Source: Drosophila miranda
Taxonomy: Eukaryota; Arthropoda; Insecta; Diptera; Drosophilidae
Length of the DNA: 64,000 nt
Assembly: GCF_003369915.1 (NCBI RefSeq)
Contig: NW_022881614.1
Coordinates: forward strand, 17,710,336-17,774,335
Direction: 5' to 3'
Every line of letters starts with the position of its first letter. Position 1 is the stretch's first letter. The notes beneath the pieces are model-generated. The model had not been told where the DNA came from, did no database searches, and was given only the letters and a program-made list of their open reading frames with translations. The position numbers and the translations under genes are program-made. Positions 9,438 to 19,385 of this stretch are shown piece after piece.

Positions 9438-10308
9438 TCAACAGTTGTCCCATCCAGATGTCTTTATAAAGTTAACCATCTTTCTGGGACATAGCGTGGA
9501 CATCTCCGAGATGTCGTTCAGAAAGGCAGAGCCCAAGTGATGCAGCCTCCTTCTGCTGAGAGCTGGACAGGAACAGAACAGGTGTTCCACTGTTTCCTCA
9601 TCGTCCTCGTCTCTGCAGCTGCTGCAGAAATCATTGTATGGGGCACCCTGCCTGCTTGCGTGGGTGCCTACTAGCCAGTGTCCTGTGAGGGAACGTATGA
9701 CTGCGCTGCACCTTTCCCTGCCTAGTTTGCAGAGCTCTGAGGTGCGCTTCTTATCTATGGTCGGCCATGTTTGCCGAGCTGTGCGACAACGTGGCCCTAT
9801 TTGCCACTTGTTGTCTATCAGTCGCGTGTACTGCTCCTTTATGATGAGCTTGCAGGTGGCCATAGGCATACAAATATCATCCTTATCTTGGAGAAGGGGG
9901 GTTGTAGTGCCAGATCTGGCCAGCTCGTCCGCTATGTAGTTGCCCTCGATATCCCGGTGGCCCGGGACCCATATAAGGCTGATAGCAAATTGCTGAGCCA
10001 TCTCGTGAAGAGATCTGCGGCACTTCGCCACAGTAGCCGAGTTCGAGGAGATCGCGTTAAGTGATCTGATCGCAGCTTGGCTGTCGCTGTAGATGTTTAG
10101 ATTGGTTGCCGTGGTGGTAACCGTGTGAAGGCAGTACAGAGCCTCCCTGATTGCTGTAACTTCCGCTTGGAAGACGCTACAGTGATCCGGAAGCCTGAAA
10201 GATTGCCTTATGTTAAGTTGTTCAGAGTAGATTCCTCCTCCAACCCTGCCGTCCAGTTTTGAGCCATCCGTGAAGATGCTTATGGCCCCGTCTGGGCCGG
10301 GGAGTCCC
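9438..10308 (-). pseudogene. LOA-like LINE A, RNase H and Cys-rich C-terminus
   Basis: RNase H domain after the RT: 'FTDGSKLDGRVGGG' (first catalytic Asp, near 10270), 'YSDSQAAI' and 'WVPGHRDIEGN...ADELA'. It ends with 'CSSCRDEDDEETVEHLFCSCP', a Cys/His cluster common at the end of R1/LOA-type ORF2. A frame change near 10031-10230 breaks continuity. RNase H presence is the main reason for the LOA-clade call. Confidence 0.85.
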
Positions 10309-12903
10309 TCGAGTCCCTCTATGAGGGATGATTATGCTGAATGGAGTCTCCGTGTGCTCCATTGGAACTTGATAGTCCGTTCTTGCTGGGACCATGTTGT
10401 TTTTATTTAGTATAGATGAGTGACCTATGTTCTGGGGTACCCATTGTTCAGAGTCCCTAAGACGTATTGCTGCCATTTCTGCCCGCTCCTTTCCTGCAAA
10501 GTCAAGGCTCTGAAGGCATAACATGGCGTTTAGCGCATCATTTGGTGTAGTTCGAAGAGCTCCACTGATGGAGAGGGCGGCTGTTCGCTGAACCTTGCCC
10601 AGCTGATTGGTGATTGTCCTTTTTGTTAGGGCAGGCCACCAGACAGTAACTCCGTAGAGTATTATAGGTCTGACTATTGCCAGATATATCCATCGGACTA
10701 TGCTTGGGTTCATGCCCCACTTTAGGCCGATAGCTTTTTTGCAAGTATAGAGTGCTGTCGTTGCCTTCCTCACTCTATCCTTGACATTCAGGTTCCAGCT
10801 AAGCTTTTTGTCAACTACCAACCCTAAGTAACTGGCACTGTCGCTGAAGGAGAGCCTGTATCCGTTTAGTGTTGGGGGGTTGAGGGGCGGGACCTTGTAT
10901 TTTTTTGTGAATAACACGAGTTCCGTTTTCGAGGGATTTAGTCCCAATCCGCGCGATTCTGTCCATTCGGACAATCGAGCAAGCTTTGCGGTCATTAGGT
11001 CGCATAGTGTTTGGGGGTATTTCCCCGCAAAGATAATTGCAACGTCATCCGCGTATGCCACTACTTTACAGCCCCCCTCTTCCAGGTCGCATAGAATCTT
11101 ATTGACTGCAATGTTCCATAGAAGAGGAGACAGAACTCCCCCTTGCGGGGTTCCTCTGTTGACATACCTTGACTGGGTGGACGATCCCATCGATGATGTC
11201 ACCGTCCTGCGTATGAGCAATTGATCAATGAGTATCACCAAGTGACGGTCCACCCCCAGGTCAGTCAGGGCTTCTGTAATGGCGCCCGGTGTGACGTTGT
11301 TGAAGGCTCCCTCGATATCGAGAAAAGCTATTAGTGAGTATTCTTTGAGATGCAGGGATTCTACACTCGAGATCACTTCGTGACGTGCCGTTTCCGTGGA
11401 TTTTCCTTTCCGGTAGGCATGCTGCGCACTTGAGTACAGCTGGGGACTTATGGTAGTCCGTAATTGTAACCCGATAAGTCTCTCAAAGGTTTTGAGTAGG
11501 AAAGACGATAAACTGATTGGTCTAAAGTCTTTCGGGGTTGAGTGTGAGGCTTTGCCTGCTTTAGGGATGAAAACTATCCTAGCCTTAAGCCACGCTTGCG
11601 GTATTGTACATACCGCCAGTATCTTCCTGAAGATACTATGTAGCCAGTTGATGGCCGTCTCCCCGGCCTTCTGAAGTTGGGCCGGGATTACCTGGTCCGG
11701 GCCTGGCGATTTAAACGGGTTGAAGCTGTTTACTGCCCAACTTATGTTCCGTTTTGTAAGGATATGGTCCATCGATTCTACCGATCCCTCTCCTGGGAGG
11801 TGTGACGGCTCGGTGGATGTGCATCCGGGGAAATGCGTGTCGAGCAGAATGTGTAGGGACTCCTCACTAGAGTTGGTCCACGTGCCATCATTCTTTTTGA
11901 GGTAACCTACCGATGGGGTAGTTTTTGAGAGAACTTTCCGGAGTCTTGCGGCCTCCGAAGTTTCCTCGATTTCGGAGCAATATTTTTGCCAGGAGGCTCT
12001 TTTAGCCTTCCTCGTTTCCTTTTTGTATAGTGCTAGACTGGTTTTATAGTCTGCCCAGTGAGTATCCTCCTTAGTTCTTGTGGCTCTATTGAATAGAGTC
12101 CTACAAGTTCTACGAAGGGTGTCTAGTTGCTTAGACCACCAGGGGGGTTTCTTTTTCCCCCTTGGTCTGGTAGAAGGACATGCTGCCTTGAAGGCTTTGT
12201 TGCACGCATCCGTAAACCTGTTCACAAGACGGTTTAGGTTGTCTTCAGTGTTCGGGCAATTAGGGGCGTTAGGAGGGAGTAGCTCCTCCAGGGTTGTGTT
12301 ATATTTTTCCCAGTTGGCTTTTCTGGGGTTGATATAGTCGGTTGGTTTGGGAATATCGAAGGATAATATCGTCTCGATATACCTGTGGTCCGAGAAGGAG
12401 TGGTCTCCTAGGACTCTCCAGCTCTTGATTGTGTCCAGCAGTTTGCTTGACACTAGCGTGAGGTCAATGACCTCCTGCCGATTTTTAATTATAAATGTGG
12501 GGTCGTTACCCCGATTGCATATGAATAAATTTGAGTTCAGGATGAAGCTGAACAGTGACTCACCCCTTACATTCGTGTCCGTGCTCCCCCATTGGGTGTG
12601 GTGGGCGTTGGCATCGCAACCTATAAGTAGGTCTTTGTCCGTCCTTTCGCTGTCGCTGGCTATTTTGCGAACAAGGTCGTTCGGAGGATCATCCTCCTCG
12701 TGGTCCATATAGGACGCCACCAGCCTGAGATGATTCCCTTTTAGTTCTAGGCTTACCGCCGTGTTATCGCCATCGCTATAATTATGGAGCAGAAAGATAT
12801 TAAGGTGCTTTCTAGCAAGTATGCAGGTACGGATTTTACCTTCATTTTGGGATACAATGATCTTGTATTCAACAATCCACAGACCTTGCCTCCTACCACC
12901 CAA
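10222..12903 (-). pseudogene. LOA-like LINE A, ORF2: endonuclease and reverse transcriptase
   Basis: 893 open codons. AP endonuclease motifs 'IGCDANAHHTQWGS' and 'SDHRYIE' come first. The RT follows with 'DFRPISLSSFLLKTFERL', 'FLDIEGAFNNV', 'GTPQGGVLSPLLW' and the catalytic YADD near residue 615 (complement of 11045-11056). The thumb has 'YLGLVVDKKLSWN'. The start of the endonuclease (QINLHH, LIQEP) is in the ORF1 fusion frame at 12753-13020 because of a small deletion near 12870. A further deletion near 10320 shifts the frame before RNase H. Confidence 0.88.
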
Positions 12904-13916
12904 GGCTCCTGGATCAGGACTACGTCGGCTCCGCTTGCGTCTAGGCGGAGTATGAGAGCAGCCGATGCTGCTTTACAGTGGTGGAGATTTATTTGAAGGA
13001 TCCTTAGGACCATCTTCAAGATTCTCCACCACCGCGCTTCGATCTCCGCAGTGACATCCTGCACGTCTGGGTTGACGACAGGAAGCGCCGCGGCCGCCGC
13101 GTCCGATTTGTACACCTTGATGGTGACCGAGCTGAAGCCGAAGTTTAGCTCTCCTTTTGCTGCCTCTATCGGGGCCAGCGACTCTTTATTGAGAACGAGC
13201 ACTGCCTGGTTAGTCGGCCCTTGTGTCGTCTCAACCTTGGCTACCTTCCAATCTGAGGTTGGTAGTCCTGGGTTGCATCTCTGCAGCATCTTGAGGATGC
13301 GTTCTGGCTCCTTAAAGGTAGCCGGCACCCAAATTCTGGCCCTCGGTCTGCTGGGCACCTCGCTCCAGTCGACTGCGACGAGTTTCGCCCCAGCATAGAC
13401 CTCGCCGACCTGCGCTACCGCCGCTTTATAAAGCTTTACAGAGCGCTCGTCTTCGCAGGCAATTATCTTAACATTACCCTGGAACCACCCCATGTCCTTG
13501 CAGACTGGCGGAGGTCCAGGGTCTTTGTCGAGGAGTTCGAAGCAGCGGTCGGCCAGTGAGGCTTCCACCCACTTCCACTGACTCCTTGGGATTCTACCCT
13601 CTGCGCTGCCTCTGTCGAGGACACCAATTAGCGTCCTCTCCTTGGCAATCTGCGCAAAGGAGACATTTGGCAGCACTCTGGAGCGCTTTGCTACCGGTCC
13701 CGGTGTCTCCTGCGAGCGCTGCCTCTTGGCTTGGGGAGCCACCTTTTTCTGTTCCAAGGTGAACTCCGGGAGCACGGCCGAAGCCCATTCCACCTTCTTC
13801 AGCCAGTCGGCTGATGGGCTGGCTTCACTGCTGGCGTGTTGCCGACGGAGTATGTGCCCTGCACTCCTCTTTTCTGCATATGTGTAGCGTCTGGCTTGGG
13901 CGCTTGTCGACGGCAA
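12753..13916 (-). pseudogene. LOA-like LINE A, ORF1 (gag-like), fused to ORF2 start
   Basis: 387 codons. The first ~300 are an ORF1 protein whose block 'WFQGNVKIIACEDERSVKLY' and 'ARIWVP' resembles the DUF4780-type gag-like ORF1 of Drosophila LOA elements. A ~120-bp deletion near 13035 (compare 25680-25800 in copy B) fuses it to the start of the endonuclease. About 300 bp of N-terminal coding sequence near 13942 were lost between 'aaggtc' repeats. Confidence 0.7.
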
Positions 13917-14389
13917 GTCAAACCCCTCCGCTTTACCAGAAGGTCAGCCCGGGCAGGGATCCACGTTGCCCGGGTAAGGCATCATTAGAACAGGGGGCTG
14001 CCAAGTCCTTGAGCCCTCCGTTAGTGACTGGGCTAGTTTTTATACCGGGCCCCCAGCCAGGCTGACTCTCGGCACGGGTCGAGTAACACACTTAGTCCGG
14101 CCCGGTGTGAGGTGGGTGTGGGGGTTGGGATGTGGGTAGGTATTGTGTATTGTGGGAGTGTGTGAGCTACTTATTGAGGCGGCACCACAAGCGCATCGTC
14201 AGTGCTGCTACCTAGCTAACACCCGCTGGCTGTCCGGGACTGCTTATTTCGGTACTCTCCCGTGAGGGATGCCCGCTTATTCGCAGCTGACCTACCGAGG
14301 TAGGCCGTTCGCTATCCGCAACCCGCGACCCGTCCGGTGGCCTCAGCTAGGCCCCCTTTGAGCTACCTCACGAGCTCATCAGACCAGAA
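13917..14389 (-). other. LOA-like LINE A, 5' leader and remnant of ORF1 start
   Basis: GC-rich leader of the LOA-like element (minus strand, starting near 14389). No supported ORF. It matches 26990-27435 of copy B closely. Confidence 0.6.
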
Positions 14390-14401
14390 ATAAATAGTGT
14401 A
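14390..14401. repeat. Target-site duplication, right, of LOA-like LINE A
   Basis: Second copy of the 12-bp duplication, next to the 5' end of the LOA-like element. Confidence 0.92.
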
Positions 14402-14560
14402 ACTATCAATGAAAATTTCGTGATCATTGACAGAGGAGTTAAGCCAGGTTTCGGTAAACGCGATGGCATCGAAATCAAAGGACGCGCTATTAGTATGAAT
14501 TTGACGCAATTTTCCCAGCAAACTGCGAACGTTCTGATAGTGCATGGAAAAATAGTACAT
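14402..14560 (-). pseudogene. CR1-like LINE copy A, ORF2: endonuclease, N-terminal part
   Basis: About 53 codons with 'HYQNVRSLLGK' and 'DAIAFTETWLN', the N-R and E-T-W-L motifs of LINE endonucleases. Interrupted after 'SYTIY' by the LOA-like insertion with a 12-bp target duplication. The frame continues at 9303. Confidence 0.8.
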
Positions 14561-14657
14561 CAGTTTTTTGGAGCATGTTCGGTAATTCTTGGATTCGAGT
14601 TCGAATCTTTGAGAAGGAACTCATGCACAATTGTATGCTCAGGCCATATTGACGGTT

Positions 14658-15687
14658 CTAGAGAACAGGATAGTAAAGATCAGGGAGAAGAATTTTAAAG
14701 GATGATATGTTGCGCTTATGTTTAAATGTAAATTTAGTCACAACTATATCAACAGGCGAAGTGTTAAGTTTAGCGGCAAGACATTGTTTAACATCCTCCG
14801 TTGTAGCCTCAGGAATAAGACGAGAAACAAATATTGCTTTCCGAGGGACCACTGCTTTAAGTTGAAGTCCCGAGCGAGATCGAGATGGTGGAGCCACTCC
14901 TAAAAGAGATCTCGGTACAAGGGCAGAGGAATTGGCAGCAATGGCTGTAGCAGGAATTGGAGTAGGAATTGGAGCAGGAATTGGAGCAGGAATTGGAGCA
15001 CGAATTGGCAGGAGCACTCACCGCGTCAGAAGTGACGGCCACAGAAACTGCAGGGATGGGATTGATGCTGTTGGGGAGTTGGGTGCTCGAAGGAAGCACA
15101 TTGCTCGGTGTAAAGAACTCCGGAGCCACCGTTGGCGGATTTACAGACAACGGCGTGGCATGACTACACTGAAATGCTTCCTATGGATGAAGGTGGGAGG
15201 CAGGCGTACCAATCGGATTAGGTTGCAAGAGATTGGTATCATTATGCGGAATTTTCCGTCTAGGCGATTCGCTCAAGAGTTTGAGCCCAAGAAACTGTGA
15301 TTCAAGGGCAAGAAATTTCTCGTTGAGAGCCACAAATTGTTTCCGGACATCCAGAAACCCAGTTCGAGTCTGTCTCATAAATATGCGCATTTCGGCCTAA
15401 ATCTCCCGACAAGCCAGACATGACCAAGACAGGCCCATGCGTTTCGAGATCAGATCATTCAGCCGGCCAAAATTTCCACCACCAGCACATTTTATGTTTG
15501 CAAAATTGTCGCACAGCCAGCAGCTAAGAAATGAATCACCAATGATAACACCACCGAATTCACATTTCTTTGCACTACAAACGATTGCCATTATTGACAG
15601 CAGTAGAATCACTGTGCACGAATAATAAGAGAACGGAGTGAGATCGAAGGTAAAGTAGGAGAGCAGACAGCAGAGCGAGCCAGACAA
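14658..15687 (-). pseudogene. CR1-like LINE copy A, ORF1 (frameshifted)
   Basis: ORF1 encodes an RNA-binding accessory protein in this type of LINE. N-terminal Cys/His cluster (C-X2-C...H-x-x-C...C-x-x-C, PHD-like; residues ~35-95), a Pro/Ile repeat made by (ggaattggagca)n, and a C-terminal 'RNISSFKILLP' block typical of CR1 ORF1. Compared with copy B it has lost one base near 15397 and ~35 bases near 15010, breaking it into three frames. Confidence 0.75.
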
Positions 15688-16017
15688 TCAGCTGCAGCGG
15701 CAATAATTCAAAGCAGATGATCCAACGAAGTGCAGAAAACGAGCAGTAAACTCACCAAAGCAGAGACACAAAAGAAAAGTCCACAGAGAGGGAGAGTATA
15801 GGCAATCCAGAGAGAGTGAGAGCAACAATGCGAGAAGCCCGCGTATGCTCACGAGAGAGTGTGGGCGATGCAAACGCTGATGCGCGAGAACAGTGCACAC
15901 CGAAGAAGCGATAACGAAAAGCAGACTGGGCAAAAAACAATAACAAATTGCCTGCACGAGTCCGATGTGTTACGTTGCAATATTGAATTTATATTAAACA
16001 CTTGTTTACAAACAAAA

Positions 16018-17656
16018 GTCTGATGCAAAAAATTATAGAGGTATAGCAAAGTTATCCGCTATTCCTAAAATGTTTGAGAGGGTTTTAACTCCGCACTTGC
16101 AACATCTCTGCAAGTCACTTATATCTCCAACTCAGCATGGATTTATAAGGCGGCGATCAACCACCACGAACTTGTTAGAGTTTACCTCTTTCATTATTAA
16201 AGGCTTTCAAGGTAACTTACAGACGGATGTTATTTACACCGACTTTAGTAAAGCATTCGACTCTGTAAACCATTCCCTTTTAGCGCATAAACTTGACCTT
16301 TTAGGGTTTCCGCCCAACCTCCTGAGATGGATTTCTAGCTATCTTTGTTCTAGGTCTCAAAGAGTCCTCTTCAAAAACTCCCTCTCTTTCCCAGTAAAGG
16401 TTTCTTCGGGAGTACCACAAGGCAGCCATCTAGGCCCCTTACTCTTCACACTCTTTATTAATGACTTACCTTCAGTATTAACATACTCTCGAGTACTTAT
16501 GTATGCGGATGATGTTAAACTCTGTGTCCAGTACAAGGACATTTCATTTCATTCTCGCTTGCAATCCGATCTCAATAACTTTCAGTCATGGTGTTGTGCC
16601 AACTTGTTACACCTTAATGCCTCGAAATGCAAAGTTATGACATTTCATCGTTCTAGCCCTTTGTTGGCTCCTTTCACCCTATTTGGTGGTTCTCTTGAGA
16701 GAATTACGCTGGTGGATGATCTGGGTGTTATGTTAGACCCCAAGTTAAAGTTTTCCGAACACATTTCTACCATGGTAAATAAGGCCATGAGCGTGCTTGG
16801 GTTTATAAAGAGGTGGTCAAAGGAATTTGACGACCCCTATATAACAAAGACTCTCTATACCTCGCTTGTTCGTCCGATCTTAGAATACGGCTCCTGTGTA
16901 TGGTGCCCTCAGTACAAAGTACACCAGGACCGTATAGAATCAGTACAGAAAAACTTTTTACTCTTTGCTCTGCGGGGCCTTAACTGGGATGCGGGTGTAA
17001 GACTCCCATCTTACTCTAGTAGACTACTATTAGTAAACCTCCCATCCTTAGTTAACCGTAGAAAAATGCTTGGTGTGATATTTATGCACAACTTGATCAG
17101 GGGTGACATAGACAGCCCTGATCTGTTGAGCCGCATAAACTTCACGATTCCTATTAGACTGACTAGAAATTTTATACCGTTGTTCCTTCCACTTTGTAGA
17201 TCGAATTATTCCTTGCATGAACCGTTTAGGGTCTTATGCTCGGATTATAATTCCCTCTACCATATTATATCCACCACTAATTCTCTTCCTCTTATTAAAT
17301 TATTAATCCTTACACACCTTTCTATTAATTAGTAACTGTAGTGGTATTTGTACTTTGATTGCATGCTTAGTTTCTTAGTAAGTTTAGTACTAATTTTCCT
17401 CGAATGTTAGTCTAATAGCTATCTTTCTTGCATGTTCGCGTTTGGTTCGGCTACGCACCGCGCGTCATGCGGCAGCGCCCCTCGGTCGGTTGGGCGGGAG
17501 GAGGGCTGCGTTTTGCCTGGGATCCGCGCGTAACAGCCTTCTGCTGGTGTCACACGGGCCACTTGACGGTGCTGTAACTGCATCGCCTCTTGAAAGATGC
17601 AGTCATTGCATGTCAACGTCCACAAGGATTAAAAAAAAAAAAAAAAAAAAAAAAAA
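16018..17656 (+). mobile_element. 5'-truncated CR1-like LINE fragment inserted in LINE copy A leader
   Basis: Plus-strand fragment from within the RT to a poly(A) tail (about 17631-17656), inserted between 'acaaacaaaa' and 'cactggtgg'. Copy B has the uninterrupted sequence at 29085-29105, so this is a later event. Any target duplication is hidden in the A-run (at most 'aaaa'). It is a relative of the host CR1-like LINE, not the same family. Confidence 0.88.
16022..17332 (+). CDS. Partial LINE reverse transcriptase (C-terminal)
   Basis: Open from the insertion edge; the first in-frame Met is at 16070. Motifs: 'NYRGIAKLSAIPK', 'TQHGFIRRRST', 'DFSKAFDSVNH', 'GVPQGSHLGPLLF' and YADD (about 16501-16512). 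It then runs through the thumb to a stop at 17332. Similar in layout to the ORF2 of the surrounding LINE but clearly diverged. Lacks the endonuclease and the first RT motifs. A ~300-base GC-rich 3' UTR follows, then poly(A). Confidence 0.88.
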   Translation, partial: DAKNYRGIAKLSAIPKMFERVLTPHLQHLCKSLISPTQHGFIRRRSTTTNLLEFTSFIIKGFQGNLQTDVIYTDFSKAFDSVNHSLLAHKLDLLGFPPNLLRWISSYLCSRSQRVLFKNSLSFPVKVSSGVPQGSHLGPLLFTLFINDLPSVLTYSRVLMYADDVKLCVQYKDISFHSRLQSDLNNFQSWCCANLLHLNASKCKVMTFHRSSPLLAPFTLFGGSLERITLVDDLGVMLDPKLKFSEHISTMVNKAMSVLGFIKRWSKEFDDPYITKTLYTSLVRPILEYGSCVWCPQYKVHQDRIESVQKNFLLFALRGLNWDAGVRLPSYSSRLLLVNLPSLVNRRKMLGVIFMHNLIRGDIDSPDLLSRINFTIPIRLTRNFIPLFLPLCRSNYSLHEPFRVLCSDYNSLYHIISTTNSLPLIKLLILTHLSIN

Positions 17657-17818
17657 CACTGGTGGTTAACACAAAGTAGAATCAAATTAAAGAGATGCGA
17701 TAATAAATCAAAACAAAGACACAACAATGTTGTATGATATTTAGGCAAAGGGCGGAGAATGCGGGAGCAAGAAAAAAACACAACCGGCTTAAGCAAGAGC
17801 TAGAAGCGACATATCCTC
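17657..17818 (-). other. CR1-like LINE copy A, 5' leader (distal part)
   Basis: Non-coding 5' end of the LINE, separated from the rest by the fragment at 16018-17656. It matches 29100-29261 of copy B and joins the unit at 'tatcctcc|tttgagg'. Confidence 0.7.
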
Positions 17819-18089
17819 CTTTGAGGAGCATAGTATTGTGCGGCTGGCCAGTGAGGCCGGCCAAGTGATGCATATACCTGTCAATGTTGCCAACGCTCGG
17901 ACCGGACGGTTCCAGCGGAGGCAATGGGACACCATTGAGGGCTGCAACCAGCTTCTGGCGCAGACCCTTCACGTACGCCTCCAGTCGCACATTCTCCTCC
18001 TTCAGTTCGGCCACCTCGCCCATCACCTTGGCATAGCCAACCTTGGTGTTGTCCACGTGCTGCTCCAGCACCGCATTTAAATGTACCAC
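17819..18089 (-). pseudogene. ORF B, unit 4, broken by LINE nest
   Basis: The first ~90 codons are intact. The frame then runs into the 5' end of the CR1-like LINE and stops at 17682, giving a predicted chimeric tail of about 45 residues. The authentic last codons are stranded at 6516-6562, 11 kb away. Confidence 0.6.
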
Positions 18090-18120
18090 CTTAAATGTAC
18101 GCTATAATTTAGAATTTAAC
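17819..18120 (-). repeat. 1.49-kb tandem unit 4, right part
   Basis: Continuation of unit 4 after the LINE nest. It starts with 'tttgaggagcatag', the sequence that directly follows 'gcgtctcttgc' in uninterrupted units. Confidence 0.88.
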
Positions 18121-19303
18121 CTTTTTGAAACAACCACAAAAACACAACTATCAAACAAAACTATTTTCTATTTAAGTTTTAATTTATTTTTGATTAACTT
18201 TTTTTTGCTGTTCCTAAGAAACAAATCAAAAAAACAAAACACATTAAGAAGAAAAAGGCTTAAGTTCATTAAAGAAGAAGTAAAATGACGAGACGACCAT
18301 TTTGTTCAATAATAAAAGAAGAAACAACAAGTTTTATTTGCTGCAATAAGACTGTACACATAGATGAATACATATATCATTTTTATTACTTTCGATTTTA
18401 TTATTATTTTTCTAACATACATACTGCTCCCCTTCGAAGAATATGTTCTATTATTTAGGAAGGCCTTATTTTCAAAAGAATTTTTGTGTTGAGCTAAGCA
18501 AGACTCACACTTTTTATAGTCAATTCCCCAGCATGAAAACCCAATAGGCAGCCTACTTAATCGTTACAATACATAGTAAGCCTGACCAAAAAAGTCAGTG
18601 GACGGCTGCCTCGCCCCAACAGATTTTATTTCTCCCGTAAAATACGAGTAAAGTGAAACCTACAAATTAAATCATGATTTACGGCATGCTGGTGACACTC
18701 TCGATGGCAATCTATACTACGGTGGCCACCCTTTGGCAGGTTCAACGTGAGTGTAGAAGAGGAAAGATGATTTGGTTCGAGCGTATGAGCTGTATGACTG
18801 TCTGATCTGATCCCACAGAGATCCTAATCAATTGGATGATGTCGTTTAGTCTTTTCATTTTGGGTCTGTTCTGCAAGCCGTATTTGATAGTTCCCCTGTT
18901 GGCAGCTGGGTTCTTCATGGTGCGCCGGATCTTGCTACGGCGGGCAAAGCGGACCCAAGCCTGGAAATCGCCGGGTAACAACGAGTCTGGGTCGTCCAGG
19001 CATTACTCCATTAAAACCCCACCATCACTCGACACGGAGAGCTCCCTGTCCAATAGCGTCGGTGACACATCCCAGAAGTAGTCGAGCAACGGATAATCAC
19101 GATTCACAAGGGTTTATAAACATACATACGTCTGAAATACTACATACACATTCCATGAGAACACTCATACATGTGCACGGGTGTGGATGGATCCTAAGAC
19201 TAAAGCAATTAAAAAATACTGCACTGTACCATCGTTTCATCCAAAAGATTACTAGGACTTGAGCAGAGTGGGGATGTCTACTTTGCGCAGAGCGTCTCTT
19301 GCT
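18121..19303 (-). repeat. 1.49-kb tandem unit 5, left part (split by second LINE nest)
   Basis: Like unit 4, broken at the same base inside ORF B (about 19303) and continued at 29262. The identical junctions show that units 4 and 5 descend from one insertion-bearing unit. Confidence 0.9.
18742..18981 (-). pseudogene. ORF A, unit 5, frameshifted
   Basis: Loss of one base in 'gtgtagaaagtgg' (here 'gtgtagaagagg', near 18757) ends the frame after 79 codons and removes the usual C-terminal third. The remainder matches the other copies. Confidence 0.45.
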
Positions 19304-19385
19304 TTTTTTTTATTTATTTATTTATTAAATTAACAAATTTACTGTTAATAATGGTACTTAGTTACTAAAGGCGGAAAAAGATCAG

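Larger units (their letters stand above)
9316..14389 (-). mobile_element. LOA-like LINE nested in CR1-like LINE copy A
   Basis: 5.07-kb minus-strand non-LTR element flanked by a perfect 12-bp target duplication 'ataaatagtgta' (9304-9315 and 14390-14401). Order: 5' leader, ORF1 (gag-like), ORF2 with AP endonuclease, reverse transcriptase and RNase H. A downstream RNase H and the R1/LOA-type RT point to the LOA clade (Loa, Bilbo, Baggins). The 3' end is a short CCTAACC-rich tail (9316-9336). Confidence 0.85.
6563..17818 (-). mobile_element. CR1-like LINE, copy A (split by a nested LOA-like LINE and a LINE fragment)
   Basis: Minus-strand non-LTR retrotransposon with its 5' end at 17818 and 3' end at 6563. 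It ends in an (AAAT)n-type tail (plus strand 'tttatttatttatttatt' at 6565-6584). Without the nested insertions it is about 4.5 kb: a short 5' leader, ORF1 with a PHD-like Cys/His cluster, and ORF2 with endonuclease and reverse transcriptase. CR1 is favoured over Jockey by 'GVPQGSHLGPLLF', 'FSKAFDSVNH' and 'LEYCSCVWSPQY', but this is judged by eye. No clear target duplication flanks it. It lies in ORF B of unit 4. Confidence 0.8.
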
